Assembly (NCBI RefSeq): GCF_003751085.1
Contig: NZ_RJJY01000002.1
Span: forward strand, 2,046,001 to 2,110,000
Source: Micromonospora sp. Llam0
GTDB taxonomy: Bacteria; Actinomycetota; Actinomycetes; Mycobacteriales; Micromonosporaceae
Length of the DNA: 64,000 nt
Direction: 5' to 3'
Notes under the pieces: generated by a model
The model's database searches: none
Told to the model about the DNA's origin: nothing
The model's input: the letters and a program-made list of their open reading frames with translations, nothing else
Position numbers and translations under genes: made by a program
Part shown: positions 43,754 to 52,440 of the stretch, one piece after another
Numbering within the stretch: position 1 is the stretch's first letter
Layout of the letters: the number at the start of each line of letters is the position of its first letter

Positions 43754-44021
43754 ATGGCGGCGAAGAAGGTGACTGTGACCCCACCCCGAGGAACTGGTCG
43801 AGGCGCTCGGCGAGGCTGTCCGCGAGGATGGCGTCCCCTTGTCGAGGCTGGTGGCGAGCGCTGCGGAAAGCGAGCTCCGGCGGCGGGTCGGGCGGCGGTT
43901 GGTCGCCGACTGGCAGGCCGAGCACGGTGCGTTCACCGTAGAAGTGATCGCTGCGGCCCGCGCGAAGATGGCTGCCGCCGACGCCCAGGCACTCAGCGCG
44001 CCCGGTCGGGCGGCCGCGTGA
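43754..44021 (+). pseudogene. vapB: Frameshifted VapB-type antitoxin
   Basis: The ATG at 43754 reads MAAKKVTVT then leaves frame. One frame over, the sequence continues PEELVEALGEAVREDG, VPLSRLVASAAESELRRRVG and so on to the TGA at 44019-44021. The joint falls in the C-rich run 43779-43787, where one extra base restores the reading (expected VTVTLPEELVEA). The intact form would be an 88-residue ribbon-helix-helix-like antitoxin. The stop overlaps the GTG of the next gene. Sequencing error in the homopolymer is possible. Confidence 0.6.
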
Positions 44022-44409
44022 CCATCCCTTACGTCTACGACACGGGGTACTGCTGGCGATCGACGGCAATGACCGACGGATCTGGGCGATACACCATCTG
44101 GCCGTGGAGGAAGGGCGACGTGTGCTCGTCCCTTCCGTCGTGATCGGCCAGGCTTGGCGAGATACCCGCCGGCAGGTCCAGCTCGGACGGTTCCTGAGCA
44201 GCTGCGAAATCGTGCCAGTCGGTCTGGAGCTGGCCAAATCAGCCGGGGTGTTGTGCGGGAAGGCTGGTACCCGTGACGTGGTCGATGCCAGCGTGGTCAC
44301 CATCGCGCTTGCCTGCGGCGCGATCGTCTTCACCAGCGACCCGGAGGACATCGCGCACCTGTCGGCTGCCTCGGACGTCAAGCCAGAGCTGGTCGTCCGC
44401 CGCCTCTGA
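44018..44409 (+). pseudogene. vapC: Frameshifted PIN-domain (VapC-type) toxin
   Basis: The GTG at 44018 reads (M)TIPYVYDTG, then the frame breaks. In the -1 frame the protein continues VLLAIDGNDRRIWAIHHLAV, EEGRRVLVPSVVIGQAWRD, GTRDVVDASVVTIALACG and FTSDPEDIAHLSA to the stop at 44409. The break lies at the G run 44046-44050 (one G missing). PIN residues are present: Asp in VYDTG, Asp in DVVDAS and Asp in FTSDPED. PIN toxins are RNases neutralised by the antitoxin encoded just upstream. As sequenced, neither partner is intact. Confidence 0.6.
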
Positions 44410-44538
44410 AACCCGTCGGCACGACACGGGGCCCGAGTGCTTCCGAGGCATCTGTGACGCATCTGGGGCGACGGACGGCTCAGCCAAGCGCAGCCTCCCG
44501 TACGCTGGAACGGGAGTCCCAAAAGGGCGGAGGTGCCT

Positions 44539-45846
44539 GTGGCAGTCAAGCGCCGCCGGTTCGTCGAGCGTCGGAAGGCGCTCGGTTTCAGCCAGGAGAC
44601 TCTCGCCGAGAAGATCGGCGTGGACCGTACGACGATCGCCCGACTCGAACACGGCGTCACCACCCCCTATCCGTATACGCGGTTGAAGCTGTGCAAGATC
44701 CTGGAGGTAACGGCAGAGCAGCTCGACCACTGGCTAATGGGTGGGGACGAGGACATGTCCCCTCCTGTTCCTACACCTCGACCAACCGCCGCCGGCCCGG
44801 GTCCGGTCCGGTCAGAGCCGACGGGTGTACTCGACGACATGCATCGCCGCGAACTTCTCCGCCTGATAAGCGTCGCGGGTGCCCTCACGGCGCTACCAAC
44901 TGGAAACCACGGGGCGGCTCTGCTCCCGGCAACCCTGGCCCATGAGGCCGGTGACCTGGATCAATACGCAGAACTCAACGCCCACCTGTGGCAGGTCTTC
45001 GGGCTGACCAGGCCCAAGCGCCTCGTCTACCCATTGGTCCAGGAGCAGGCCGCCGTACTGGTCGACCGGCTCGACCGGGCACGTACGGGGGCCGAGCACC
45101 GCAGGCTGTGCGTGCTGGCATGCGACCTGTTCCAACTGGCGGGCGAGATCTTTTTCGACGCCGACCAGTACGCCGAGGCTGCACATTGTTACTCGTTGGC
45201 GGCGTCGGCGGGTCGTGAGTCGCGTTCCTACGACCGCTGGGCCTGCGCCTTGACCCGGCAGGCGTTCGTCAACCTGTACGACCAGCAGTACAGCCGGGCC
45301 GTGACCGTGCTCGACGCCGCAGCACGGATCGCCCAACGTGGCGATAGTCAACTGTCCACCCGCCATTGGGTCGCAGCTGTGCAGGCTCAGGCGTTCGCAG
45401 GACTGGGCGACCGGGAAGCTTGCGAACACGCCTTGGATACCGCTGAGCAGGTGCACGGTCTCAACGGCCCGGTCAGTCCTGGTGGCTGGCTGCGTTTCGA
45501 TGGAAGCCGGATACGTGAGGAGCGAGGCGCCTGTCACCTTGCATTGGGGCAGGTCGATCTGGCCGAGCGTGCGCTGTTTGCGGCCAGCGACGGCACGATG
45601 TCGCCGCGTCGTCGGGGTGGCATCCTGGCCGATCTTGCTTTGCTGAGCGCTCAACGTACCGACATCGATCGGATGCTCCGGTACGGCAGCGAAGCTGTCG
45701 GCATCGCCGAGCAGACCCACTCCGTCGGTTACCTGGGCCGGAAGGTGCAGGGCTTCCAGCGCCAACTCACGCCGGCCCTGTTGGCTGATGCTCAGGTCGC
45801 ACAGCTGAACGACCGGATAACCGGCCTGCTGACGGCTGCAGCCTGA
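44539..45846 (+). CDS. XRE-family regulator with TPR-like C-terminal domain
   Basis: A 435-residue protein. Residues 1-65 are a helix-turn-helix (RRKALGFSQETLAEKIGVDR, TTIARLEHG). A Pro-rich linker follows, then about 330 residues of alpha-helical repeats (EAAHCYSLAASAG, DQQYSRAVTVLDAAARIAQRG, GDREACEHALDTAEQVHG, LALGQVDLAERALFAAS) typical of the large actinobacterial family of XRE-TPR regulators. GTG at 44539 is preferred because GGCGGAGG (44526-44533) is 5 bases away; a GTG at 44533 is in frame. A TACGCT -10-like box lies at about 44500. The next gene starts soon after and may be its partner. Confidence 0.85.
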   Translation: MAVKRRRFVERRKALGFSQETLAEKIGVDRTTIARLEHGVTTPYPYTRLKLCKILEVTAEQLDHWLMGGDEDMSPPVPTPRPTAAGPGPVRSEPTGVLDDMHRRELLRLISVAGALTALPTGNHGAALLPATLAHEAGDLDQYAELNAHLWQVFGLTRPKRLVYPLVQEQAAVLVDRLDRARTGAEHRRLCVLACDLFQLAGEIFFDADQYAEAAHCYSLAASAGRESRSYDRWACALTRQAFVNLYDQQYSRAVTVLDAAARIAQRGDSQLSTRHWVAAVQAQAFAGLGDREACEHALDTAEQVHGLNGPVSPGGWLRFDGSRIREERGACHLALGQVDLAERALFAASDGTMSPRRRGGILADLALLSAQRTDIDRMLRYGSEAVGIAEQTHSVGYLGRKVQGFQRQLTPALLADAQVAQLNDRITGLLTAAA

Positions 45847-45891
45847 CGGCGAGATGATCTGATGACGAGACGAGAGGAATCAGGGCCGATC

Positions 45892-46260
45892 ATGACCGAC
45901 GAGCCGGGTCGCTACTTCCGTGAGGCGTGGACAGCCGGGGTGCTCCGGCATTATCCGGGCGAGCCGAAGCCCGGTTACGTCGCCCCGTGGGAGGCCACCC
46001 CCGAATGGGAGCGACAGGCCGCTTCGGCCGTGTTCGGCCAGATTCACGACTTCGTGCAGGTCAGTTCCGGTTGCACAGCAAAGCTGAGCCGGGAGCAGAA
46101 GGGGCGTTTTGTGGCGTTGTGCTGGATCGCCCAGATCTACAAGCACTTCGACGACCCGAAGCCGTCGTACGTGGCCGACTGGGACGCGTTGCCAGCCTGG
46201 CAGCAGGAGACCGACGCGGACATCTTCGAGCATGTCGAGCGGATCTGCATTTCGGCGTGA
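45892..46260 (+). CDS. Small protein with an internal duplicated PKPxYVAxW motif
   Basis: A 122-residue cytosolic protein of unknown function. Two copies of one motif are visible: HYPGEPKPGYVAPWEATPEW near residue 20 and HFDDPKPSYVADWDALPAW near residue 85, each followed by an acidic helix ending in F (SAVFGQI, ADIFEHV). The repeat suggests two equivalent binding modules. An upstream ATG at 45862 would add ten residues and neither start has an ideal ribosome site. It follows the XRE-TPR gene by 45 bases (15 with the earlier start), so the pair is probably one operon. Confidence 0.65.
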   Translation: MTDEPGRYFREAWTAGVLRHYPGEPKPGYVAPWEATPEWERQAASAVFGQIHDFVQVSSGCTAKLSREQKGRFVALCWIAQIYKHFDDPKPSYVADWDALPAWQQETDADIFEHVERICISA

Positions 46261-46278
46261 GTCGGGGTGAGGCTGTAC

Positions 46279-47103
46279 TCAGCCCGCCGGCAGTCGACCG
46301 GCCAGCAGCACCCCGACGACGGCTCCGAGCACCAGGAACGGCCCGAACGGCAACTGCTGGGTCCACCGGATCCGCCGGGCGACCAGCAGGACCACCGCCA
46401 CGCCGCCCGAGCCCACGAAGGCGACCAGCAGCCCGAGCAGCACCATCGGCCAACCGAACCAGCCGAGCACCGCGCCGACGCTGAGCGCCAGTTTGGCGTC
46501 ACCCAGCCCGAACCCTCTGGCACCGAACACCAGGGTGGTGGCGGCGAACAGCGCCGCGACGCCCGTACCGGCGATGACGGCCCGCAGCCAGGCATCGGAC
46601 GGCTCACCCAGCAGCACCGCCGCACCGAGCAGCGCCCAGGTCCCGGCGGCGGCCGGGTAGGTGAGCCGGTCCGGCAGCCGGTGCACCGCGAGGTCGACGA
46701 AGACCAGCGGCACCATCCAGGCCGCCCACCAGATCAGTGCCAGGAGGACCGGCCAGGGATGGCCGGCGGACACCAACGCTGCCAGCGCCGCGACGGCGAC
46801 CACCTCGACGGCGAACGGCGGCGGGCCGACCCGGGCACCGCAGCCGCCGCATCTGGCCAGTGGGGACAGCGACGCCATGGGGGGCAGCGACCCCGCCGGG
46901 CCGGCCGCGCCGAGCGGCGTGCCGCACCGTGGACAGCCGGTCCGCCACGGTTCGCCGGGTGCCACCGAGTGGACGGCGGCAGCCCGGCGCAGCAAGGGCA
47001 GCACCAGCAGTACGCGGAGCAGCTTGCCGGCCTGACCGGGCCGTCGCCCGGCAGGGGCCGGTGTCGACCCGGTCCCGATCGGGCGCTCGTTGCCGGTGAT
47101 CAT
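46279..47103 (-). CDS. Prepilin peptidase (A24 family)
   Basis: A 274-residue aspartic membrane protease that cleaves prepilin signal peptides. After a cytoplasmic zinc-ribbon segment (CPRCG and CGGCG) come about seven helices. The two catalytic aspartates are in FVDLAVHRLPDRLTYP and GLGDAKL. The ATG at 47103 has GGGAGAGGG nearby and gives MITGNERP. It faces away from the Tad gene cluster that starts at 47690 and presumably processes its pilins. Confidence 0.9.
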   Translation of the reverse strand: MITGNERPIGTGSTPAPAGRRPGQAGKLLRVLLVLPLLRRAAAVHSVAPGEPWRTGCPRCGTPLGAAGPAGSLPPMASLSPLARCGGCGARVGPPPFAVEVVAVAALAALVSAGHPWPVLLALIWWAAWMVPLVFVDLAVHRLPDRLTYPAAAGTWALLGAAVLLGEPSDAWLRAVIAGTGVAALFAATTLVFGARGFGLGDAKLALSVGAVLGWFGWPMVLLGLLVAFVGSGGVAVVLLVARRIRWTQQLPFGPFLVLGAVVGVLLAGRLPAG

Positions 47104-47689
47104 CCCTGCGCCCTCTCCCGGCACCCGCTACGCCGATCACGTTCCGTGTTTTCATGATCGCTTACTTTTGGTGTCGGCCGGCCTGGTGGTACCCGGTCGA
47201 CCGACTCCGGCTCGCACCGTGGTCGGTCTGCCGGTCGACGATGGCTGGGTCGACCGTCGACTTCCAAATGGGACAGAATCCGGCCCATGCTGGCAATTCG
47301 CGATGACGACTGTCGGTTTTCGATCACCACTGCCCACTTGACAGACGTACTCGGAGGCGTCTTACGGCGGTGGTCGGAATGACCGAGCATCGCACCACCC
47401 TTCGCCGGTACCGGACTCGAAGATCGTAACCCTGAGTATTGTTCTGAATTGCCCCTGTTGCTGTCGCGGGCGTCAGCCTATGCTCCCCCCTTGAGCGATG
47501 CACTACTGCCGGGAAACATCCGACCGACCGGCGGAAATGCGTCGGTCGACACCTGGCCGGACCAGCCGGAGGCAGCACTGGATCATTCCAGCGGACGGTA
47601 CGACAACACCCCAACACATCGATGTTGGTAATAGTGCTTGTCGCCCTGCGCCACCCTGGCCGGCCCGGCGGGCACCGAGGAGGACGGAC
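47104..47689. other. Divergent non-coding region between the prepilin peptidase and the Tad cluster
   Basis: About 585 bases of lower GC content that should carry the divergent promoters. I see no convincing coding sequence, RNA gene or long repeat here. GAGGAGGA at 47677-47684 is the ribosome binding site of the following lipoprotein gene. Confidence 0.5.
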
Positions 47690-48250
47690 GTGAGGCCAAG
47701 TCAGCGCCCCTGGCCAGCAGTGATGCTGGCTGTGTCGGTGCTTGCGGCTGCCGTGCTCACCGGCTGCGCCAGCGAGCAGTCCGCAACCTTGCCGCCACTG
47801 CGCGCACCGGCGGCGACCGACGACCCGGCGGCCGCCGAAGCCGCCGAAGCCGCCCTCGCCGCGTACAACGGGTACCTCGCCGCCGCCGAGAAGGCCGAAC
47901 ACGCGGCCGACCCCCACCACCCCGAGTTGAAGAAGTATCTGGCGGATCCGCTCTTGGCGCAGGTCCGGCTGAGCATTCGAGACGCGAAGGAGCATGGCGC
48001 GATGCGGACCGGCTCGCTAATCTCCGAACCGACGGTGACCGAGGTGAATCTGGATTCGGTCCCCGTCACCGTGGTGATCCAGGACTGCCTGGACGCCACG
48101 AATTACCGGATGGTCTACGCCGATGACACCGACACGGTCGTTCCCGGCACCGAGGTGAGTCGTTACCTGGCCACCGCCACCGCGACCCGCTACGACGACG
48201 GTCGCTGGCTGATCAGCGGCGGCTTCTCGCATCGGGACCAGCCATGCTGA
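47690..48250 (+). CDS. Lipoprotein at the head of the Tad cluster
   Basis: A 186-residue protein with a signal peptide and lipobox AVLTGC (Cys near residue 26). The mature part has an Ala-rich helical start (AAAEAAEAALAAYNGYLAAA) and then a compact domain with paired strands (VTEVNLDSVPVTVVIQDCLD, ATATRYDDGRWLISGG), reminiscent of NTF2-like assembly proteins. GTG start with GAGGAGGA. It overlaps the next gene by 7 bases. Its likely role is in pilus assembly or anchoring, by context only. Confidence 0.7.
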   Translation: MRPSQRPWPAVMLAVSVLAAAVLTGCASEQSATLPPLRAPAATDDPAAAEAAEAALAAYNGYLAAAEKAEHAADPHHPELKKYLADPLLAQVRLSIRDAKEHGAMRTGSLISEPTVTEVNLDSVPVTVVIQDCLDATNYRMVYADDTDTVVPGTEVSRYLATATATRYDDGRWLISGGFSHRDQPC

Positions 48251-49179
48251 CCGGGGTCGCTGCCACCAACCGTCGCCGGTTCGCCGGGCTGGTCTTCGTC
48301 GCCCTGCTGACCGCTGCCGGGCTGACCGCCGCTGGGCCGGCTGCCGCCCAGTCATCCGGCGGCGGCTGCGCGGTCACCCAACCCGAATGCGACGGCTGGG
48401 TCGAGGGGCCGGGCAACCCCGGCGGCCCCGGTCACGACGGCGGTGGCGGACCCGGCGACGGCGGCGGTGGGGACGGCGGAGCCGAGCCCTGCTACCGCGA
48501 CGGCGTCGAGCTGCCCTGCTACGACAACGTCCTCGGCTGGTTCAACCGGGAGAACGGGTGCTACTACATGCGGGCCGAGCCGCAGCCGCCGGACGCTGAG
48601 CCCGGCCAAACCGCGTACCAACGCAGCTGCGTCGCCGGTCTGGTCAACCGGTACACGGTGTGGCTCACTGACCCGCCGCCAGGCTATGGGGCGCCGCCGG
48701 ACCCGTACGAGCTGCGCCGCCGCGCGTACGCCCGGATCCAATTCGAGAAGCCGGTCATCCACACCGCGCCCGACCCGGACAAGCCCGGCCTGGTCGGTCT
48801 GCCGGTCTGGGTGTGGTCCGAGGAGTCCAACGCCGTCTGGGGACCGCTTGATGAGGACGAGGCGGACCGCGACGTCAGCGTCCGGGTCGTGGCCGAAGTC
48901 GACGAGATCACCTTCAACATGGGCAACGGCGACAGCTTCAGCTGCGAACGGGACGAGGTCTTCGACGCGTACGACCCGGCGGCCGACAACCCCTGGAACC
49001 CCGGCTGCGGCTACGACAACGGCTACCCGACGCCGGGCAGCTACCGGATCGTCGCCACGGTCGACTGGAAGGTCTCCTGGACTTTCAACGGGGTCGAGCA
49101 GGGCGTCTTTGCGAACCAGCAGATGACGAGCGACCCCATCGAGATCGAGATCGACGAGCTTCAGGTGGTACGGCGATGA
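48244..49179 (+). CDS. Secreted cysteine-containing protein of the Tad cluster
   Basis: A 311-residue protein with a signal peptide (about 1-36, AGPAAAQ) and a Gly-rich segment (GPGHDGGGGPGDGGGGDGG). The mature domain holds several Cys residues (PCYRDGVELPCY, NGCYYM, QRSCVAG, FSCERDE, NPGCGYDNG) and beta-strand-rich sequence (YRIVATVDWKVSWTF). No family recognised. The start overlaps the previous stop by 7 bases and its end overlaps the SAF gene by 4 bases, so it belongs to the pilus operon. Confidence 0.75.
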   Translation: MLTGVAATNRRRFAGLVFVALLTAAGLTAAGPAAAQSSGGGCAVTQPECDGWVEGPGNPGGPGHDGGGGPGDGGGGDGGAEPCYRDGVELPCYDNVLGWFNRENGCYYMRAEPQPPDAEPGQTAYQRSCVAGLVNRYTVWLTDPPPGYGAPPDPYELRRRAYARIQFEKPVIHTAPDPDKPGLVGLPVWVWSEESNAVWGPLDEDEADRDVSVRVVAEVDEITFNMGNGDSFSCERDEVFDAYDPAADNPWNPGCGYDNGYPTPGSYRIVATVDWKVSWTFNGVEQGVFANQQMTSDPIEIEIDELQVVRR

Positions 49180-49829
49180 CCGTGGCGACGACTCGTACCG
49201 GCCAGGGCGGCGTCGACGCCCCGGTCACCCCGCCGAAGATCGTCCGGCAGCGACGGGTCCGGCCCGGCCTGCTCGGGCTGGCGGTGCTGCTGATCGCCCT
49301 CGGCGGGCTCGGGTCCGCCTTCGCGGTCACCTCGGTCCGGTCCACCGGCTCCTACCTGGCGGTCGCCCGGGACGTGTCGGTCGGTACGGTGCTGTCCGCC
49401 GACGACCTGGTGACCGTGCAGGTGGCCGGTGGGCAGGCGATCAAGCCGGTGCCGGCCAGCCAGCTCGACCAGGTCGTCGGGTTGCGGGCCGCGGTCGCCC
49501 TGGTGCCCGGCAGTCTGCTCACCCCGGCGCAGCTGACCAACGAGCCGATGATCGGGCCGGACCAGCAGCAGATCGCCATCGGGCTGCGGGCCGACCAGGT
49601 GCCGGCCCGGCAGCTGAACCCCGGCGACAAACTGATCCTCGTCGGCACCCCGACGCGTAACGCCAGTGAGAACGCGGTCACCAGGTTCGACGCGACCGTG
49701 ATCGACGTGGCCGCCGACGACCGCAGCGGGGCCATCGCCTACCTGGCACTGGCCTCGCGGGACGTGCCGGCGGTGGTGGTGCTCGCCGCCGAGGACCGGA
49801 TCGCGGTCGTGCTGGCCCCGGCGGCCTGA
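49176..49829 (+). CDS. SAF-domain protein (CpaB/RcpC-like)
   Basis: A 217-residue protein with one transmembrane helix (LLGLAVLLIALGGLGSAFAV) and an outer SAF domain (YLAVARDVSVGTVLSADDLV, VQVAGGQAIKPVPASQLDQVVG, AVALVPGSLLTPAQL). CpaB/RcpC proteins assist Flp pilus assembly. In this monoderm host there is no secretin partner. It overlaps its upstream neighbour by 4 bases and is 3 bases from the TadZ-like gene. Confidence 0.8.
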   Translation: MTVATTRTGQGGVDAPVTPPKIVRQRRVRPGLLGLAVLLIALGGLGSAFAVTSVRSTGSYLAVARDVSVGTVLSADDLVTVQVAGGQAIKPVPASQLDQVVGLRAAVALVPGSLLTPAQLTNEPMIGPDQQQIAIGLRADQVPARQLNPGDKLILVGTPTRNASENAVTRFDATVIDVAADDRSGAIAYLALASRDVPAVVVLAAEDRIAVVLAPAA

Positions 49830-49832
49830 CGG

Positions 49833-50633
49833 ATGGCCATCGTCGCGCTCGTCTCCGCCAAGGGTTCCCCCGGCGTCACCACCAGCGCGCTCGCCTGCAC
49901 GCTGTCCTGGCACCACCGGGTGGTGCTCGCCGAGTGCGATCCGGCCGGTGGGACGTTGCTGGCCGGCTACCTCGGCGGCGCCCTGTCGGGCCCGCGGGGG
50001 ATCGGGGAACTGGCGGTCAGCGAGTTGCGCGACGGCAACCTGGAGGAGGCCTTCTGGAGCCAGCTGGTCGACCTGGACGCCCCCCACCGGGAGCGGCTGC
50101 TGCTGCCCGGCGTGGTCGACCCGACGCAGATCGGCAGCGTCACTCCGCTGTGGCAACGGTTCGCCGACTTCTTCGTCGGCCTCGAACGCGGCCGACCACC
50201 GTACGACGTGATCGTCGACTGTGGCCGTCTCTACGTCGCTAATCCACCGTGGCCGATCCTGCGGGCGGCGACGATCGTCCTGGTGGTGGCCGCCGCGCAC
50301 CTGCCCGACCTGTCCAGCGCCCGCGCAGCGGTGACCACGATCGAGCGGGACTTCGCCGAGCACCGGGTGCCGCCCGGCTCACTGCGGCTGCTGCTGGTCG
50401 GTGACGGCCACAGCCGAGCCGAGATCAGCAAGGCCCTGCAGTTGCCGGTGATCTCCCGGTTGCCGGCCGACCCCCGTACCGCCGAGGTGCTCAGCCACGG
50501 CGGCACCGTCAAGCTCAACCGGCCGCTGCTGCGGGCGGCCGGCGCGTTGGAGGTCCCGGTCCGTTCGCTGATCGAGCGGCGCCAGGCCCGGCTGCGGTGG
50601 GCCACGCCGGAAGGGGTGCCGAATGCGATTTGA
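49833..50633 (+). CDS. TadZ/CpaE-like MinD-family protein with altered P-loop
   Basis: A 266-residue MinD/ParA-fold protein predicted to localise the Tad machine. The deviant Walker A region reads SAKGSPGVTTSALA: the signature lysine at the start is kept, but the lysine before TT is replaced by Val. LAECDPAGG and VIVDCGRL correspond to switch I and Walker B. The P-loop change means ATP hydrolysis may be lost or altered. It overlaps tadA by 11 bases. Confidence 0.75.
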   Translation: MAIVALVSAKGSPGVTTSALACTLSWHHRVVLAECDPAGGTLLAGYLGGALSGPRGIGELAVSELRDGNLEEAFWSQLVDLDAPHRERLLLPGVVDPTQIGSVTPLWQRFADFFVGLERGRPPYDVIVDCGRLYVANPPWPILRAATIVLVVAAAHLPDLSSARAAVTTIERDFAEHRVPPGSLRLLLVGDGHSRAEISKALQLPVISRLPADPRTAEVLSHGGTVKLNRPLLRAAGALEVPVRSLIERRQARLRWATPEGVPNAI

Positions 50634-52440
50634 GCCAGTGCTGAGCGATCCCCGCGACGAGTCCGAAAACGGCACCGGCCGGCCGCAGCGGCCGGCCCGG
50701 GACCGGCCCGACCCGCTCACCTCGATCACCCCGCCGCTCGGTCCGAACGGCATCCCGGGCGAAGCCGCCCCGGGCGACGCCGTACCACCCGCCGCCACCC
50801 GGCACAGTGGCGTGCCACTGCGTCCCGCGCAGCACGGCCACAGCGCGCGGCACAGTTGGCCGCTGGTCGTCCCGGTCAGCGCAGCACCCGCCGCGCCGCC
50901 CACCGCCCGGCCCGCGGGCGCACCCCGGCCCGGCATCCAGCCCGGTGCAGTCCCGGCCACCCTGCCCCCGGTGACCCCGCCGCCGACCGTCCTGGCCCCG
51001 GCCAACACGCCGCCGGCCACCCCCGACACCACCGGCACCGGTGCGCTGGCCCGGCCGCGCACCGACTTCGCACTGGTCCGCGAGCTGCGCCGGGAGCTCA
51101 GCACCCGGCTCACCCGCTGGCAGCGGGGTCGCGAGTTCACCATCGACGAGGAGGACGTCGAGCGGGCGCGGCTCGCCGTCGCGGTCGTCGCCGAGTACGC
51201 CGACCAGGTCCGCCGGGCCGGCACCCCGCTCACCGCGTACGAGGAACGGGTGCTGCTCGACCAGGTCACCGCCGAACTCGTCGGGCTCGGCCGGCTGCAG
51301 ACCCTGCTGGTCGACGACACCATCGAAGAAGTTCACATCCTCGGCTGCGACCAGGTGCGGATCACCCGCCGCAACGGGCAGGTCGACTGGCACGACCCGA
51401 TCGCCGACAGCGACGACGAGCTGGTGGAGATCCTGCAGGCGGCCGCCCGGCGGGCCGGGGCCACCGAACGGTCGCTGTCCACCTCGAAGCCGACGCTGGA
51501 CCTGCAACTGCCCGACGGCAGCCGGCTGGCCGCCGTCTACCTGGTCAGCCACCGCCCGTACGCGGTGATCCGCAAGCACAACACCCTGGACATCAGCCTC
51601 GACGACGTGGCCGGCGGCCGGCCCGACCTGGACGAGATGATCGACGTGCTGGTCCGCGACTTCCTGCGTGCGTCGATGCGGGCCGGGCTGAACATCATGG
51701 TCGCCGGGCTGGCCGGGGCCGGCAAGACCACCATCATCCGGGCGCTGATGGACGAGATCCCGCCGGACGAGCCGTACGTGCTGCTGGAGGAGAGCCGCGA
51801 GCTGCTGCCGGCCCGGCGTACCGAACGGCACCGGGCGGTGATGAGCTTCGAAGCCCGCGAGGGCCACGGCGAACGCGGTTTCGACGGCCGCCCGGCCGGT
51901 GAGGTGAGCATCGCCGACCTGATCCCGGTCTCGCTGCGGATGGGCGTACTGCGGATCATCGTCGGTGAGGTCCGGTCCCGGGAGATCGTGCCGATGCTGC
52001 AGGCGATGACCACCAGCCGTGGCTCGATGTGCACCATCCACGCCCGTACCCCGTCCGGGGTCGGTGAGCGGATCGTCGAGCTGGCCCTGTCGCACGGCCG
52101 GGAGATGACCGTCGACCAGGCCCGCCGGATGGCCGGCAACGCCCTCGATCTGATCGTCTACGTCACCGTCGAGGACGAGACCGGCATCGGCGGACGTAAG
52201 CACCGGTTCGTCTCGCACGTCGAGGAGGTGATCGGGGTCGGTGAGGGCGGCCGGATCGCCACCACCACCGTCTTCGGCCCGGGCGCGGACGGCCGGGCGA
52301 TCCCCCGGCATCTGCCGGAACGGATCCGGGAGCAGTTGCTGCGGGTCGGCTACGACGCCCGGATGCTGTCCCGCTACATCGAGGCCGGCGTCGGCGCCTG
52401 GCGACGGCCGCGGCACACCGTCCTGCGGGGGCACCGGTGA
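50623..52440 (+). CDS. tadA: Tad pilus assembly ATPase TadA (CpaF)
   Basis: A 605-residue secretion ATPase. A Pro/Ala/Thr-rich region of about 140 residues precedes the N-terminal helical domain, then the core with Walker A GLAGAGKTT at about 362-370, LLEESREL (Asp box region), LRIIVGEVRSREIVPMLQAM (Walker B) and MCTIHARTP (His box). It powers pilus extension from the cytoplasmic face together with TadB and TadC. The end overlaps tadB by 4 bases. Confidence 0.93.
   Translation: MRFEPVLSDPRDESENGTGRPQRPARDRPDPLTSITPPLGPNGIPGEAAPGDAVPPAATRHSGVPLRPAQHGHSARHSWPLVVPVSAAPAAPPTARPAGAPRPGIQPGAVPATLPPVTPPPTVLAPANTPPATPDTTGTGALARPRTDFALVRELRRELSTRLTRWQRGREFTIDEEDVERARLAVAVVAEYADQVRRAGTPLTAYEERVLLDQVTAELVGLGRLQTLLVDDTIEEVHILGCDQVRITRRNGQVDWHDPIADSDDELVEILQAAARRAGATERSLSTSKPTLDLQLPDGSRLAAVYLVSHRPYAVIRKHNTLDISLDDVAGGRPDLDEMIDVLVRDFLRASMRAGLNIMVAGLAGAGKTTIIRALMDEIPPDEPYVLLEESRELLPARRTERHRAVMSFEAREGHGERGFDGRPAGEVSIADLIPVSLRMGVLRIIVGEVRSREIVPMLQAMTTSRGSMCTIHARTPSGVGERIVELALSHGREMTVDQARRMAGNALDLIVYVTVEDETGIGGRKHRFVSHVEEVIGVGEGGRIATTTVFGPGADGRAIPRHLPERIREQLLRVGYDARMLSRYIEAGVGAWRRPRHTVLRGHR

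Noticed and set aside
42723..44663. A 646-codon minus-strand open frame covering fdhD and the vapBC region
   Set aside because: It runs out of frame across fdhD and antisense to the toxin-antitoxin and XRE genes and has no recognisable domain.
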